From CAVZCK01 sp963798805 (GTDB taxonomy: Bacteria; Pseudomonadota; Alphaproteobacteria; Rhizobiales; Rhodomicrobiaceae), in assembly GCA_963798805.1 (NCBI GenBank), contig CAWCVC010000010.1, forward strand, positions 186,001-250,000: a DNA stretch of 64,000 nucleotides. The letters are read 5' to 3'. Below are positions 51,056 to 59,903 of the stretch, piece by piece (within the stretch, counting starts at the first letter, position 1; every line of letters begins with the position of its first letter). A program made the position numbers and the translations under genes. The notes below the pieces were generated by a model that was given only the letters and a program-made list of their open reading frames with translations, had not been told where the DNA came from and made no database searches.

Positions 51056-53446
51056 ATGACCGACCTCGCCGCATTGAAGGAGCTTGAGCGCAAGATCCTC
51101 TGGCTGTCCTCCTGGACCGTCCACAACGCCAACCATCTTCGGCCGAAATCCGATGGCGACGTGAAGGTCGGCGGGCATCAGGCCTCCTGCGCCTCCATGG
51201 TCTCGATCATGACCGCGCTCTATTTCCATACGCTGCGCCCCGAGGACCGCGTCGCGGTGAAGCCGCACGCCTCGCCCGTCTTCCATGCGATCCAATATCT
51301 CACCGGCAATCAGACCCGCGACAAGCTTGAGCGCTTCCGGGGCTTTGGCGGCGCGCAGTCCTATCCAAGCCGGACTAAGGACAGCGACGATGTCGATTTC
51401 TCGACCGGCTCGGTCGGCCTCGGGGTTGCGATCACCGCCTTTGCCTCGCTGATCCAGGACTATCTGGCGGCGAAGGGCTGGCTTGGCGATGCGCCGCTCG
51501 GCCGGATGATCGCGCTGGTCGGCGATGCCGAACTCGACGAAGGCAATGTCTATGAATGCCTGCAGGAAGGCTGGAAGCACGACCTGCGCAATTGCTGGTG
51601 GGTGATCGACTATAACCGCCAATCGCTCGATGGCGTCGTGCGCGAAGGGCTATGGCAGCGCATCGAGGCGATTTTCGAGGCTTTCGGGTGGGACGTGGTG
51701 CGGCTGAAATATGGCGCGCTGCAGCGCGCGGCCTTCGCCGAGCCCGGCGGCGACCGGCTTAAGGACTGGATCGACCGCTGCCCCAACCAGCTTTATTCGG
51801 CGCTGACCTTCCAGGGCGGGGCAGCGTGGCGCAAGCGGCTGATGGACGATATCAGCGACCAGGGCGCAGTGACCGCGCTGCTCGACCGGCGCAGCGACGA
51901 TCAGCTTTCGGAGCTGATGAACAATCTCGGCGGCCATTGCATCGAGACACTGATCGAGGCCTTCGATGCCGGTGATCACGACCGGCCGACCGCCTTCCTC
52001 GCCTATACGATCAAGGGCTGGGGAACGCCGCTTGCCGGCCACAAGGACAACCATGCCGGGCTGATGACGCCGGCGCAGATGGCGGCTTTCCAGCGCGTCA
52101 TGGGCGTGACCGAGGGCGAGGAATGGGAGAAATGGGCGGGGCTCGGCGATCCGGAAGCCGCCCGCCGCGCCGTCGAAGCCGCGCCGTTCTTTAAGCGCGG
52201 CATGAGGCGCTACGCCGCCAAGAAGATCCCGGCCTCCGGCCCGCGCTGGCTCGACGACAAGGAGCTATCGACCCAGGCCGGTTTCGGCAAGATCCTCGAC
52301 CAGCTCGCCCGCGAGGACCACGCGCTGGCCGACCGCATCGTCACCGCCTCGCCGGACGTGACCGTCTCGACCAATCTCGGGCCGTGGGTCAACCGGCGCG
52401 GCTTGTTCGCCCGTGAGGTGCTGGCGGACACCTTCCGCGACGAGCGCGTGCCCTCGGCGCAGAAATGGCGGTTCTCGCCGGACGGGCAGCATTTCGAGCT
52501 GGGCATCGCCGAGATGAACCTGTTCCTGCTGCTCGGCGCAGCGGGGCTGTCGAATTCGCTGTTCGGCGAGCGGCTCATGCCCATCGGCACGGTCTACGAC
52601 CCGTTCATCGCGCGCGGCCTCGATGCGCTGAACTATGCCTGCTATCAGGATGCCCGCTTCATCATCGCCGGCACGCCGTCCGGCATCACGCTCGCGCCCG
52701 AGGGCGGTGCGCATCAGTCGATCGGCGCACCTTTGATCGGCATCAGCCAGGATGGGCTCGCCGCCTTCGAGCCGGCCTTTCTCGACGAGCTGTCGGTGAT
52801 CATGGACTGGGCTTTCGACTATCTGCAGCGCGGCGGCGAGAAGATGACAGAGCCCGACGAGCACGCCTGGCTGCGTGACGAGAATGGCGGCGCGGTCTAT
52901 CTGCGGCTGTCGACGCGGCCGCTCGAGCAGCCCGCGCGGCGCATCGGCGAGGCCTTCAGCCGCGGCGTCATCGATGGCGCCTATTGGTGGCGCAAGCCGG
53001 GGCCGAATTGCGATATCGTCATCGCCTATCAGGGCTGCGTCGCCCCGGAGGCCATCGAGGCTGCCGGGCGCATCGGCAATGACCGCCGCGACATTGGCGT
53101 GCTGGCCGTCACCTCGGCTGACCGCCTCAACGCCGGCTGGACCGCCGCCCAGCGCGCCCGCCGCCGCGGCCAGGCGAGCGCCTCATCCCATATCGAGCGG
53201 ATGCTCTGGGGCCTGCCGCCGCATTGCGTGCTGATCACACTGACCGACGGCCATCCGGCGACCCTCGCCTGGCTCGGGGCCGTTGCCGGCCATCGCACCG
53301 TGCCGCTCGGCGTCGAGCATTTCGGCCAGACCGGCACCATCGCCGATCTCTATCGGCACTTCGGCCTCGATGCCGATACGATCGTTTCGGTGGCCGAGAA
53401 CCTCTCGGCCGGGCGCCCGATCAAGGGGCTGACACTGGTGAATTGA
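51056..53446 (+). CDS. mdeB: 2-oxoacid dehydrogenase E1-like protein (MdeB/transketolase family)
   Basis: 796 residues, thiamine-diphosphate enzyme of the homodimeric pyruvate dehydrogenase E1 type. The N-terminal half has the ThDP motif region IALVGDAELDEGNVYECLQE, followed by WWVIDYNRQSLDG; further on come FLAYTIKGWGTPLAGHKDNH and the pyrimidine-domain GAHQSIGAPLIGISQDGL. It is about 90 residues shorter than AceE. Homologues of this length include MdeB of Pseudomonas putida, an E1 for 2-oxobutanoate from methionine breakdown. No E2/E3 genes adjoin, and it faces putA. The symbol is a family assignment. AGGA lies before ATG 51056. Confidence 0.8.
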   Translation: MTDLAALKELERKILWLSSWTVHNANHLRPKSDGDVKVGGHQASCASMVSIMTALYFHTLRPEDRVAVKPHASPVFHAIQYLTGNQTRDKLERFRGFGGAQSYPSRTKDSDDVDFSTGSVGLGVAITAFASLIQDYLAAKGWLGDAPLGRMIALVGDAELDEGNVYECLQEGWKHDLRNCWWVIDYNRQSLDGVVREGLWQRIEAIFEAFGWDVVRLKYGALQRAAFAEPGGDRLKDWIDRCPNQLYSALTFQGGAAWRKRLMDDISDQGAVTALLDRRSDDQLSELMNNLGGHCIETLIEAFDAGDHDRPTAFLAYTIKGWGTPLAGHKDNHAGLMTPAQMAAFQRVMGVTEGEEWEKWAGLGDPEAARRAVEAAPFFKRGMRRYAAKKIPASGPRWLDDKELSTQAGFGKILDQLAREDHALADRIVTASPDVTVSTNLGPWVNRRGLFAREVLADTFRDERVPSAQKWRFSPDGQHFELGIAEMNLFLLLGAAGLSNSLFGERLMPIGTVYDPFIARGLDALNYACYQDARFIIAGTPSGITLAPEGGAHQSIGAPLIGISQDGLAAFEPAFLDELSVIMDWAFDYLQRGGEKMTEPDEHAWLRDENGGAVYLRLSTRPLEQPARRIGEAFSRGVIDGAYWWRKPGPNCDIVIAYQGCVAPEAIEAAGRIGNDRRDIGVLAVTSADRLNAGWTAAQRARRRGQASASSHIERMLWGLPPHCVLITLTDGHPATLAWLGAVAGHRTVPLGVEHFGQTGTIADLYRHFGLDADTIVSVAENLSAGRPIKGLTLVN

Positions 53447-53466
53447 CGCGAGCGCCGCTCTTCGGC

Positions 53467-56400
53467 CTAATCCATCCCCATCAGCAGCTCGGCATTGCCG
53501 CCGGCGGCGGCCGTGTTGACCGTCACCACCTGCTCGCTGGCGAAGCGCGGCAGGTAATGCGGCCCACCCGCCTTCGGCCCGGTTCCAGACAGGCCGGCGC
53601 CGCCGAAAGGCTGCACGCCGACAACCGCGCCGATCATGTTGCGGTTCACATAGACATTGCCGACGCTGAGGTGCCGGGCGATGCGCTCGGCGGTCTCGTT
53701 GATGCGCGAATGGATGCCGAGCGTGAGGCCGTAGCCGGTCGCCTCGATGGCGGAAAGCACATCGGCCAGCCGGTCGGCCCGGTAGCGCGCCACATGCAGG
53801 ACCGGGCCAAAAATCTCGTCGCGCAGCGCGCGCGGATCGGCCAGCTCCATGATATGCGGCGCAACGAACAGCCCTTCGCGCGGCGCCTCACCGGCATAGA
53901 GGATGCGGCCCGCATTCGAGCCATCCCGCACCGAGGCGATATAGCCGTCGAGCTTGGCCTTGGCTTCGGCGTCGATGACCGGGCCGAGATGGGTCGCCGG
54001 ATCGCGCGGATCGCCGATTTTCAGCTCTCGCGCCGCCCCGGCGATCATCTCGATCATGTGGTCGGCGACATCCTCCTGCACGCAGAGCAGCCTGAGCGCC
54101 GAGCAGCGCTGACCGGCGGAGCGAAAGGCGGATGTCACAACATCGTCGGCGACCTGCTCAGGCAAGGCGGTGGCGTCGGCAATCATGGTGTTGACGCCGC
54201 CGGTCTCGGCGATCAGCGGCACGATCGGGCCGTCCTTCGCGGCAAGCGCGCGGTTGATCAGGCGGGCGACTTCGGTCGAGCCGGTGAAGGCGACGCCTGC
54301 GACGCACGGGTCAGCCACGAGCGCAGCGCCGACCCGGCCGTCGCCGAGCGCCAGATGCAGCGCGGTGGTCGGCACGCCCGCCTCATGCAGCAGCTTGACG
54401 GTCTCGAAGGCGATCAGCGGCGGCTGCTCGGCGGGTTTGGCGACGACGGTATTTCCCGCCATGAGCGCCGCGGCGATCTGGCCGGTGAAAATCGCGAGCG
54501 GAAAATTCCACGGGCTGATGCAGAGGAAGACGCCGCGTCCGCGCAGCCGCAGCACGTTGGCCTCGCCCGTCGGGCCGGGCAGGCGCTCGCCGTCGCCGAA
54601 GGTCGCGCGGCCCTGACTGGCATAGTAGCGGCAGAAATCGACCGCCTCGCGCAACTCGGCGAGCGCGTCGTCCAACGTGCGCCCGCCCTCTGTCTGGATC
54701 AGATGGATCAGGAGACCGCGACGTGCCTCAAGAAGGTCGGCGGCGCGTTCGAGGATGGCGGCGCGCTTTTCGGCGGGCGTGGCGGACCACCCCGCGAAGC
54801 CAGCCTGCGCCGCCGCCATGATCTCGTCCGCCGCTTGCGGATCGAGCTCGGCGATATCGCCGATGACGGTCTTCGCATCGATCGGCGTGATTGCAGCGCG
54901 ATGCGGACCGCCCACCGCCCTGCCGTCGATCAGCGAGGCCGCCTCGACCTTCAGTCCGCGAAACGCCGCCACATCGGCGACGAGTTTGGCCAGCGCTTCG
55001 CCGTCGCCGAATTCGACACCCGCCGAATTTCGGCGGCTCTTGCCGTAAAGATCGGGCGGGAGCGGAATGTCCGGGTGCCGCGCATACTCCGCGCCGCCGA
55101 GGATCTCATCGGCCTGACGCAGCAATTCCTCCACCGGCACTTCCGGGTCGCCGACGGCCGAGACGAAGGATGAGTTGGCGCCGTTCTCCAAAAGACGCCG
55201 CACCAGATAGGCGAGCAGGTCGCGATGGCCGCCCACCGGCGCGTAGACCCGGCAGGCCGTCCCAGGTTCGGTTTCGAGCAGCCGCGCGTAAAGCGCCTCG
55301 CCCATGCCGTGCAGCCGCTGGAATTCATAGTCGCCCGCGTGGCCGGCCAGCTCCCGCACGGTCGAGACGGTCAGCGCGTTGTGCGTGGCGAATTGCGGGA
55401 AGATGCGCGGCCGCAGCATCAGCATTTGCCTGGCGCAGGCGATGTAGTTGAGATCGGTCATGCATTTGCGGGTGAAGACCGGATAATCGGCGAGGCCCCG
55501 CTCCTGGGCGCGCTTGACCTCGGCGTCCCAATAGGCCCCCTTGACCAGCCGCACCATCATGCGCCGGCCAAGCCGCTCCGCCAACTCACCCGCCCAGGCG
55601 ATCACCGCACCCGCCCGCTTCTGATAGGCCTGGACGGCGAGGCCGTAGCCGTCCCAGCCGGCGAGCGATGGGTCGGCAAACACGGCGCCGATCACGTCGA
55701 GCGACAGCTCCAGACGGTCGGCCTCCTCGGCGTCGATAGTAAAATTGAGATCGTAGCCCTTGGCCTTGCGCGCCAGCTCCAGGGCGAGCGGCACCAGCTC
55801 GCGCATGACGCGCTCCCGGCTGACCGCCTCATAGCGCGGATGCAACGCCGAGAGCTTGACGGAGATGCCCGGCCGCTCCGGCAAGGGCCGGTTGCCGGCG
55901 GCGCGGCCGATGGCGTCGATGGCGCCGGCGTATGAGGCGAAATAGCGCTCCGCGTCGGCGGACGTGCGCGCGCCTTCGCCCAGCATGTCGAAGGAATAGC
56001 GGTAAAGGCCGGCCGAGCCGGACCGCGCGCGGGCGAGCGCATCGTCGATGGTCTGGCCGAGCACGAAATGATTGCCGAGCACACGCATCGCCTGGCGTGT
56101 CGCGGCGCGCAGGGCCGGCAGGCCGAGGCGCTTGGCGAGCTGGCCGATGATGCTGTCCGGCGTCTCGCCCGGCCGGATGATGCGCGCGGACAGGCCGAGC
56201 GCCCAGGCCGAGGCGTTGACCAGCAACGCCTGCGACTTCGCCTCATGCTGAAGGAAATTGCCCTGGCCGAGCTTGTCCTCGATCAGGCGGTCCGCGGTCG
56301 CCCCATCGGGCACGCGCAGCAGCGCCTCGGCGAGCACCATCAGCGCCAGCCCCTCGCGCGTCGACAGCGAATATTCGCGCAGCATCTCCTCGACGCCGCC

Positions 56401-56571
56401 GAACCCGCCGCCATGCGCACGAATGGCCTCGATCAGCTTGCGGCCGCGCGCCTCGATGGCGGGGATGCAGTCGGGCGGAATTGGCGCGCTGTCGAGCAGA
56501 GCGCGCGCGATGGCGACGTCATCGGGCGCATAGGAAGCGTCGAATTGGGGAAGCGTCTCCTGAGGGGTCAT
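53467..56571 (-). CDS. putA: bifunctional proline dehydrogenase/L-glutamate gamma-semialdehyde dehydrogenase PutA
   Basis: 1034 residues. Oxidises proline to glutamate in two channelled steps. The PRODH barrel (about 90-490) has SVKLSALHPRYE, RLVKGAYWDAEVKRAQERG, and ATHNALTVS. The P5C dehydrogenase domain (about 560-1000) has ISPWNFPLAIFTGQ, AFTGSTEVARLINRAL, the general base in LIAETGGVN, and the nucleophile Cys in AGQRCSALRLL. The N-terminal ribbon-helix-helix repressor domain of E. coli PutA is absent, so it does not self-regulate; no PutR-type regulator is adjacent. It ends 21 bp from the convergent MdeB-like gene. Confidence 0.97.
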   Translation of the reverse strand: MTPQETLPQFDASYAPDDVAIARALLDSAPIPPDCIPAIEARGRKLIEAIRAHGGGFGGVEEMLREYSLSTREGLALMVLAEALLRVPDGATADRLIEDKLGQGNFLQHEAKSQALLVNASAWALGLSARIIRPGETPDSIIGQLAKRLGLPALRAATRQAMRVLGNHFVLGQTIDDALARARSGSAGLYRYSFDMLGEGARTSADAERYFASYAGAIDAIGRAAGNRPLPERPGISVKLSALHPRYEAVSRERVMRELVPLALELARKAKGYDLNFTIDAEEADRLELSLDVIGAVFADPSLAGWDGYGLAVQAYQKRAGAVIAWAGELAERLGRRMMVRLVKGAYWDAEVKRAQERGLADYPVFTRKCMTDLNYIACARQMLMLRPRIFPQFATHNALTVSTVRELAGHAGDYEFQRLHGMGEALYARLLETEPGTACRVYAPVGGHRDLLAYLVRRLLENGANSSFVSAVGDPEVPVEELLRQADEILGGAEYARHPDIPLPPDLYGKSRRNSAGVEFGDGEALAKLVADVAAFRGLKVEAASLIDGRAVGGPHRAAITPIDAKTVIGDIAELDPQAADEIMAAAQAGFAGWSATPAEKRAAILERAADLLEARRGLLIHLIQTEGGRTLDDALAELREAVDFCRYYASQGRATFGDGERLPGPTGEANVLRLRGRGVFLCISPWNFPLAIFTGQIAAALMAGNTVVAKPAEQPPLIAFETVKLLHEAGVPTTALHLALGDGRVGAALVADPCVAGVAFTGSTEVARLINRALAAKDGPIVPLIAETGGVNTMIADATALPEQVADDVVTSAFRSAGQRCSALRLLCVQEDVADHMIEMIAGAARELKIGDPRDPATHLGPVIDAEAKAKLDGYIASVRDGSNAGRILYAGEAPREGLFVAPHIMELADPRALRDEIFGPVLHVARYRADRLADVLSAIEATGYGLTLGIHSRINETAERIARHLSVGNVYVNRNMIGAVVGVQPFGGAGLSGTGPKAGGPHYLPRFASEQVVTVNTAAAGGNAELLMGMD

Positions 56572-56624
56572 GGACGGTCTCGTCCTTTCGGGGCTTGCTC
56601 CCTCCCATCATGCAAGCTTTGCGC

Positions 56625-57392
56625 CTAGACCGGGTTAATCCGGTGTGCGCCGTCCACTGAAATCGTGCTGCCGGTCATATAGGAGCCGGCTCCGGACAAC
56701 AGGAGCAGAAGCGGTCCGGTCAGCTCGTGATATTCGCCAACGCGGCGCATCGGGATTCGCTTGACGATCTTCTGGCCCTGCTCGCTGCGCAGGAAATTGC
56801 GGTTAATGTCGGTCTCGAAATAGCCGGGCGCAATAGCGTTGACGCGGATGCCGTGCTCGACCCATTCGAGCGCCATCTGCTGCGTGAGCTGGACGACGCC
56901 CGCCTTGGAGACGGCATAGGCCGTGTTGCCGGGGCTTTGGCGGAAGGCGAGGAGCGAGGCCGTGTTGACGATGCTGCCGCCTTTGCCGCGCGCCACCATA
57001 TGGCGGGCGACCTCGCAGCCCACTGCCCAGACGCCTTTGAGATTGGTGTCGAGGACGCGGTCCCAGCTTTCCTCGCTCTGCTCGAGGAGCGGTGCGCGCT
57101 CGACGATGCCGGAATTGTTGATCAGCCCGTCGAGCCCGCCGGTGAGCCGCGCGGCTTCGGCAACACCCGCGCGGACCGAGGCCATGTCGGTCACGTCCAT
57201 CTTCACCGCATGGGCCTTGCCGCCGTCGGCCTCGATTTCGGAGACGAGATCCCGAAGGGCCTCCTCGCGCCGGGCCGCGACGACCACGATGGCGCCGGCC
57301 GCGGCCAGGTCCTCGGCGAAATGGCGTCCAAGACCGCTGGATGCGCCGGTGATGAGGATGGCTTTGCCGGATATGTCGAAGATATTGTCCAT
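56625..57392 (-). CDS. SDR family oxidoreductase (FabG-like)
   Basis: 255 residues, classical short-chain dehydrogenase: cofactor motif ITGASSGLGRHFAEDLAAAG (about 14-33), NNSG at about 91, catalytic Ser in NTASLLAF, Tyr-x-x-x-Lys in YAVSKAGVVQL, and the C-terminal GSTISVDGAHRINPV. The substrate is unknown; near the acyl-CoA ligase and acyl-CoA dehydrogenase a 3-hydroxyacyl-CoA or similar substrate is plausible. GAGGAGAAAGA precedes ATG 57392. A palindromic element separates it from the ligase gene upstream. Confidence 0.9.
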   Translation of the reverse strand: MDNIFDISGKAILITGASSGLGRHFAEDLAAAGAIVVVAARREEALRDLVSEIEADGGKAHAVKMDVTDMASVRAGVAEAARLTGGLDGLINNSGIVERAPLLEQSEESWDRVLDTNLKGVWAVGCEVARHMVARGKGGSIVNTASLLAFRQSPGNTAYAVSKAGVVQLTQQMALEWVEHGIRVNAIAPGYFETDINRNFLRSEQGQKIVKRIPMRRVGEYHELTGPLLLLLSGAGSYMTGSTISVDGAHRINPV

Positions 57393-57456
57393 TCTTTCTC
57401 CTCAGAGCCTGCGAGCCTTAGATAGGAATGCTTCGCATTATGACCGCAGCGAATTT

Positions 57457-57537
57457 CGAAATCCCCGTGCAAACGGGGATCCAGTACCCACCAGCGTCTC
57501 CTTCATCTACTGGATGCCCACTTGCGTGGGCATTTCG
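57457..57537. repeat. contiguous cloverleaf-shaped palindromic element
   Basis: Four stems join without unpaired bases between them. Outer CGAA (57457-57460) pairs with TTCG (57534-57537). Hairpin 1, ATCCCCGT-gcaa-ACGGGGAT, spans 57461-57480. The middle stem CCAGTA (57481-57486) pairs with TACTGG (57508-57513) over a 21-nt loop. Hairpin 2, ATGCCCAC-ttgc-GTGGGCAT, spans 57514-57533. All pairs are perfect. It lies between the ligase stop (57579) and the SDR start (57392). It looks like a mobile REP-type repeat of alphaproteobacteria rather than a gene. Confidence 0.8.
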
Positions 57538-57578
57538 GCAAACCGCGAGGCGAGGAAACCGGCAAGGTCGCCTATGTC

Positions 57579-59210
57579 CTAAAGCGCCTTCGCCTGATCG
57601 CGCAGCACGAATTTCTGGATCTTACCCGTGGCGGTCTTCGGCAGCGGGGCGAAAATCACAGTCTTCGGCGCCTTGAAATGCGCCATATGCTCGCGGCACC
57701 AGCCGATGATCTCCTCGGCGCTCACCTTGCCTGCCGCTTCCGGTTTCAGCGTCACGAAAGCGCAAGGGCTCTCGCCCCACTTCTCATCCGGCCGGGCGAC
57801 CACCGCCGCTTCGACCACCATCGGATGGCGGTAAAGCACCTCCTCGACCTCCAGCGAAGCGATGTTCTCGCCACCGGAGATGATGATGTCCTTGGCGCGA
57901 TCCTTGATCTCCAGATAACCGTCCGGATGCTTTACGGCGAGGTCGCCGCTATGCAGCCAGCCGTCCCGCAGCGTCTCGTCGCACGCCTCCTTGTTCTTCA
58001 GATAACCCCGCATAACCGTATTGGCGCGCATGACCAGCTCGCCAAGGGTCTCCCCGTCGGCGGACACCGGCTCGCCGGTCTCGCGGTCGATCACATCGGC
58101 GGCGGAGTGGGTGACGATCGGCACGCCCTGGCGGGCCATCTTCGCGGCGCGCTGCTGCAGCGGCATGTCGCGCCACTCCTCCTGGAAGGCACAAATCGTC
58201 GACGGCCCGTAGCTCTCGGTCATGCCGTAGAGATGCGTAACATTGAAGCCCATCTCCTCCATCTTCGCCAGCACCGCGCTCGGCGGCGCGGCTCCGCCGA
58301 CGACGACCTCGACAATTCCATGGCTGAAGCGCCTCTTCACCTCCTCCGGCGCGTGGATCAGGCCGGAGAGGATGATCGGAGCGCCGCAGAGATGCGTCAC
58401 GCGATGCTCATCGATCAGCCTGAAGGTGAGAGCCGGATCGAACTGGCGCATGCAGACATGCTGGCCGCCGACCGTGGCGACGCCCCAGCTGAAGCTCCAG
58501 CCATTGCAGTGAAACAGCGGCAACGTCCAGAGATAGACGCTCTCCGGCTTGAGGCCGCAGGTCAGCGCCGAGCCCAGCGCATTGAGATAGGCGCCGCGAT
58601 GGTGATAGACGACGCCTTTCGGGTGGCCCGTGGTGCCGCTGGTGTAATTGAGCGAAATCGCGTCCCATTCGTCGCCGGGCATGGTGAAGGGCCGCGCGGC
58701 ATCGCTTTCCTTGAGCAGTGTCTCGTAGTCGGTCTCGCCGATACCGGCCGGGCCGGTGCCCAGATCATCGATCTCGATGATGCGCGGCTTCGTGCTCAGC
58801 CCGGAGATGGCGGCCTTGGCGACCTCGGCGAACGCCGTGTCCACCAGCAGCACCTTGGCCTCTCCGTGGCCGAGAATATAGCCGATGGTCGCCGGATCGA
58901 GGCGGATATTGATGGTATTGAGCACCGCACCCGCGCCGGGCACGCCGAAATGCGCCTCGATCATCGCCGGCGTGTTCGGCGAAATGATCGAGACCACGTC
59001 GCCATAGCCGACCCCCATCCGCTCCAGCCCTGAGGCCAGCGCGCGGGCGCGGTCGTAAACCTGGCGCCAGGTCAGCCGCCTCTCGCCATGAATGACCCCG
59101 ACCTTGTGCGGATAGACGCTGCCCGCGCGCCGCAGGAAATCGAGCGGGGTGAGCGGCACGTAGTTTGCCGCGCGCTTCTCCAGCCCGGGAATGAGATTGA
59201 TATTGCCCAA
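57579..59210 (-). CDS. acyl-CoA synthetase (AMP-forming fatty acid-CoA ligase)
   Basis: 543 residues of the ANL superfamily. Core motifs: the phosphate-binding P-loop LNYTSGTTGHPKGV (about 179-192), YGMTESYGPS, the hinge GWLHSGDLAVKHPDGYLEIKD with R-D-K (RAKDIIISGGENI) and the C-terminal catalytic Lys in PKTATGKIQK. It activates a medium/long-chain or aromatic-like acid with ATP and CoA. The start is TTG 59210 with GGAG just upstream. With the SDR and the acyl-CoA dehydrogenase nearby it suggests fatty-acid or branched-acid breakdown. Confidence 0.9.
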   Translation of the reverse strand: MGNINLIPGLEKRAANYVPLTPLDFLRRAGSVYPHKVGVIHGERRLTWRQVYDRARALASGLERMGVGYGDVVSIISPNTPAMIEAHFGVPGAGAVLNTINIRLDPATIGYILGHGEAKVLLVDTAFAEVAKAAISGLSTKPRIIEIDDLGTGPAGIGETDYETLLKESDAARPFTMPGDEWDAISLNYTSGTTGHPKGVVYHHRGAYLNALGSALTCGLKPESVYLWTLPLFHCNGWSFSWGVATVGGQHVCMRQFDPALTFRLIDEHRVTHLCGAPIILSGLIHAPEEVKRRFSHGIVEVVVGGAAPPSAVLAKMEEMGFNVTHLYGMTESYGPSTICAFQEEWRDMPLQQRAAKMARQGVPIVTHSAADVIDRETGEPVSADGETLGELVMRANTVMRGYLKNKEACDETLRDGWLHSGDLAVKHPDGYLEIKDRAKDIIISGGENIASLEVEEVLYRHPMVVEAAVVARPDEKWGESPCAFVTLKPEAAGKVSAEEIIGWCREHMAHFKAPKTVIFAPLPKTATGKIQKFVLRDQAKAL

Positions 59211-59337
59211 TTCGCGCTCCTCCGAATGGCGGCGGGCTTGGAGACGCCCTTCGCCTTGCCGCTATTGTCGGCGCAAGGCTGTTTCGGGGCAAGGGGGTCC
59301 TGAAATGGCGACGCGGGGCTGCCGAGCGGAAAAAAGG

Positions 59338-59371
59338 CCCCTGCCCGCGGCTTAGGCCGTCTTGGCAGGGG
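59338..59371 (-). terminator. Rho-independent terminator (minus strand)
   Basis: On the minus strand CCCCTGCC (59371-59364) pairs with GGCAGGGG (59345-59338), followed by CCTTTTTT. It lies downstream of the Cys-rich secreted protein gene (59541-59816) and before the ligase gene. Confidence 0.7.
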
Positions 59372-59476
59372 CAGGGAGGAGACGGATGGGGCGTAGGGAG
59401 GTCTCGTCTCCTCGAGCGGGATCAATGCAGACGGAAACACTTGAACTCAAAGGCCGCTCTCAATTCTTTGCTGGTC

Positions 59477-59520
59477 GCGCGATCGGACGGAAAACCGGAT
59501 TCCACTTTTCCTGATCGCGC
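59477..59520. repeat. palindromic repeat GCGCGATC ... GATCGCGC
   Basis: GCGCGATC (59477-59484) and GATCGCGC (59513-59520) bracket 28 bp with GGAAAACCGGATTCCACTTT-type core. The form is that of a repeat common in Hyphomicrobiales genomes. It lies in the 330-bp spacer 59211-59540, which otherwise holds only the terminator and no gene I can see. Confidence 0.6.
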
Positions 59521-59540
59521 TCCGGCGGGGTCTCGGAACA

Positions 59541-59816
59541 CTAGCGTGGGGTTCCCGGCGGCTTAGCCCTGCAGGCGAGCCTGGCGCAGCAGCGTCCGTC
59601 ATGCGCAACGCAGACTGGCCTTGAGCCCGGAGCGCATTTGGCGATGATTTTCGGAGGGCAGTGCAGCACGAGGCTGCGCGTCGGCCTGGGAGCCGCTGAT
59701 TGGCCTCTGTCCGCCGTTGCTGCCGAAGCGCCGGCTATCGCCGCCGTGACCAATCCGACCGCAAGAAGCGCCGAGCGGAGCCCGGCTACTAAAATCCGTG
59801 ATTGCCCAATATCCAC
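59541..59816 (-). CDS. small secreted Cys-rich protein (91 aa)
   Basis: 91 residues from GTG 59816, with GGGGAGAGG just upstream (an in-frame GTG at 59840 is less likely). Sec signal SALLAVGLVTAAIAGASA, then a short Pro/Ser-rich stretch and a C-terminal region with six Cys: LHCPPKIIAKCAPGSRPVC, then HDGRCCARLAC. Even spacing of the cysteines suggests disulfide bonding in the periplasm or metal binding. No family recognised. A terminator follows at 59338-59371. Confidence 0.6.
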   Translation of the reverse strand: MDIGQSRILVAGLRSALLAVGLVTAAIAGASAATADRGQSAAPRPTRSLVLHCPPKIIAKCAPGSRPVCVAHDGRCCARLACRAKPPGTPR

Positions 59817-59903
59817 CTTGCCTCTCCCCCGGTCGGGCACTCGCTAATCGCCATCTCGAGGGCTTAGTCGCGCGGGAGAAATGAAAGGTTCAAGACAGGC
59901 GGA

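Noticed and set aside
53224..55173. 649-codon plus-strand frame over putA
   Set aside because: Antisense to conserved PutA aldehyde dehydrogenase motifs; no protein family text.
57522..59033. 503-codon plus-strand frame over the acyl-CoA ligase
   Set aside because: Antisense to clear AMP-binding motifs.
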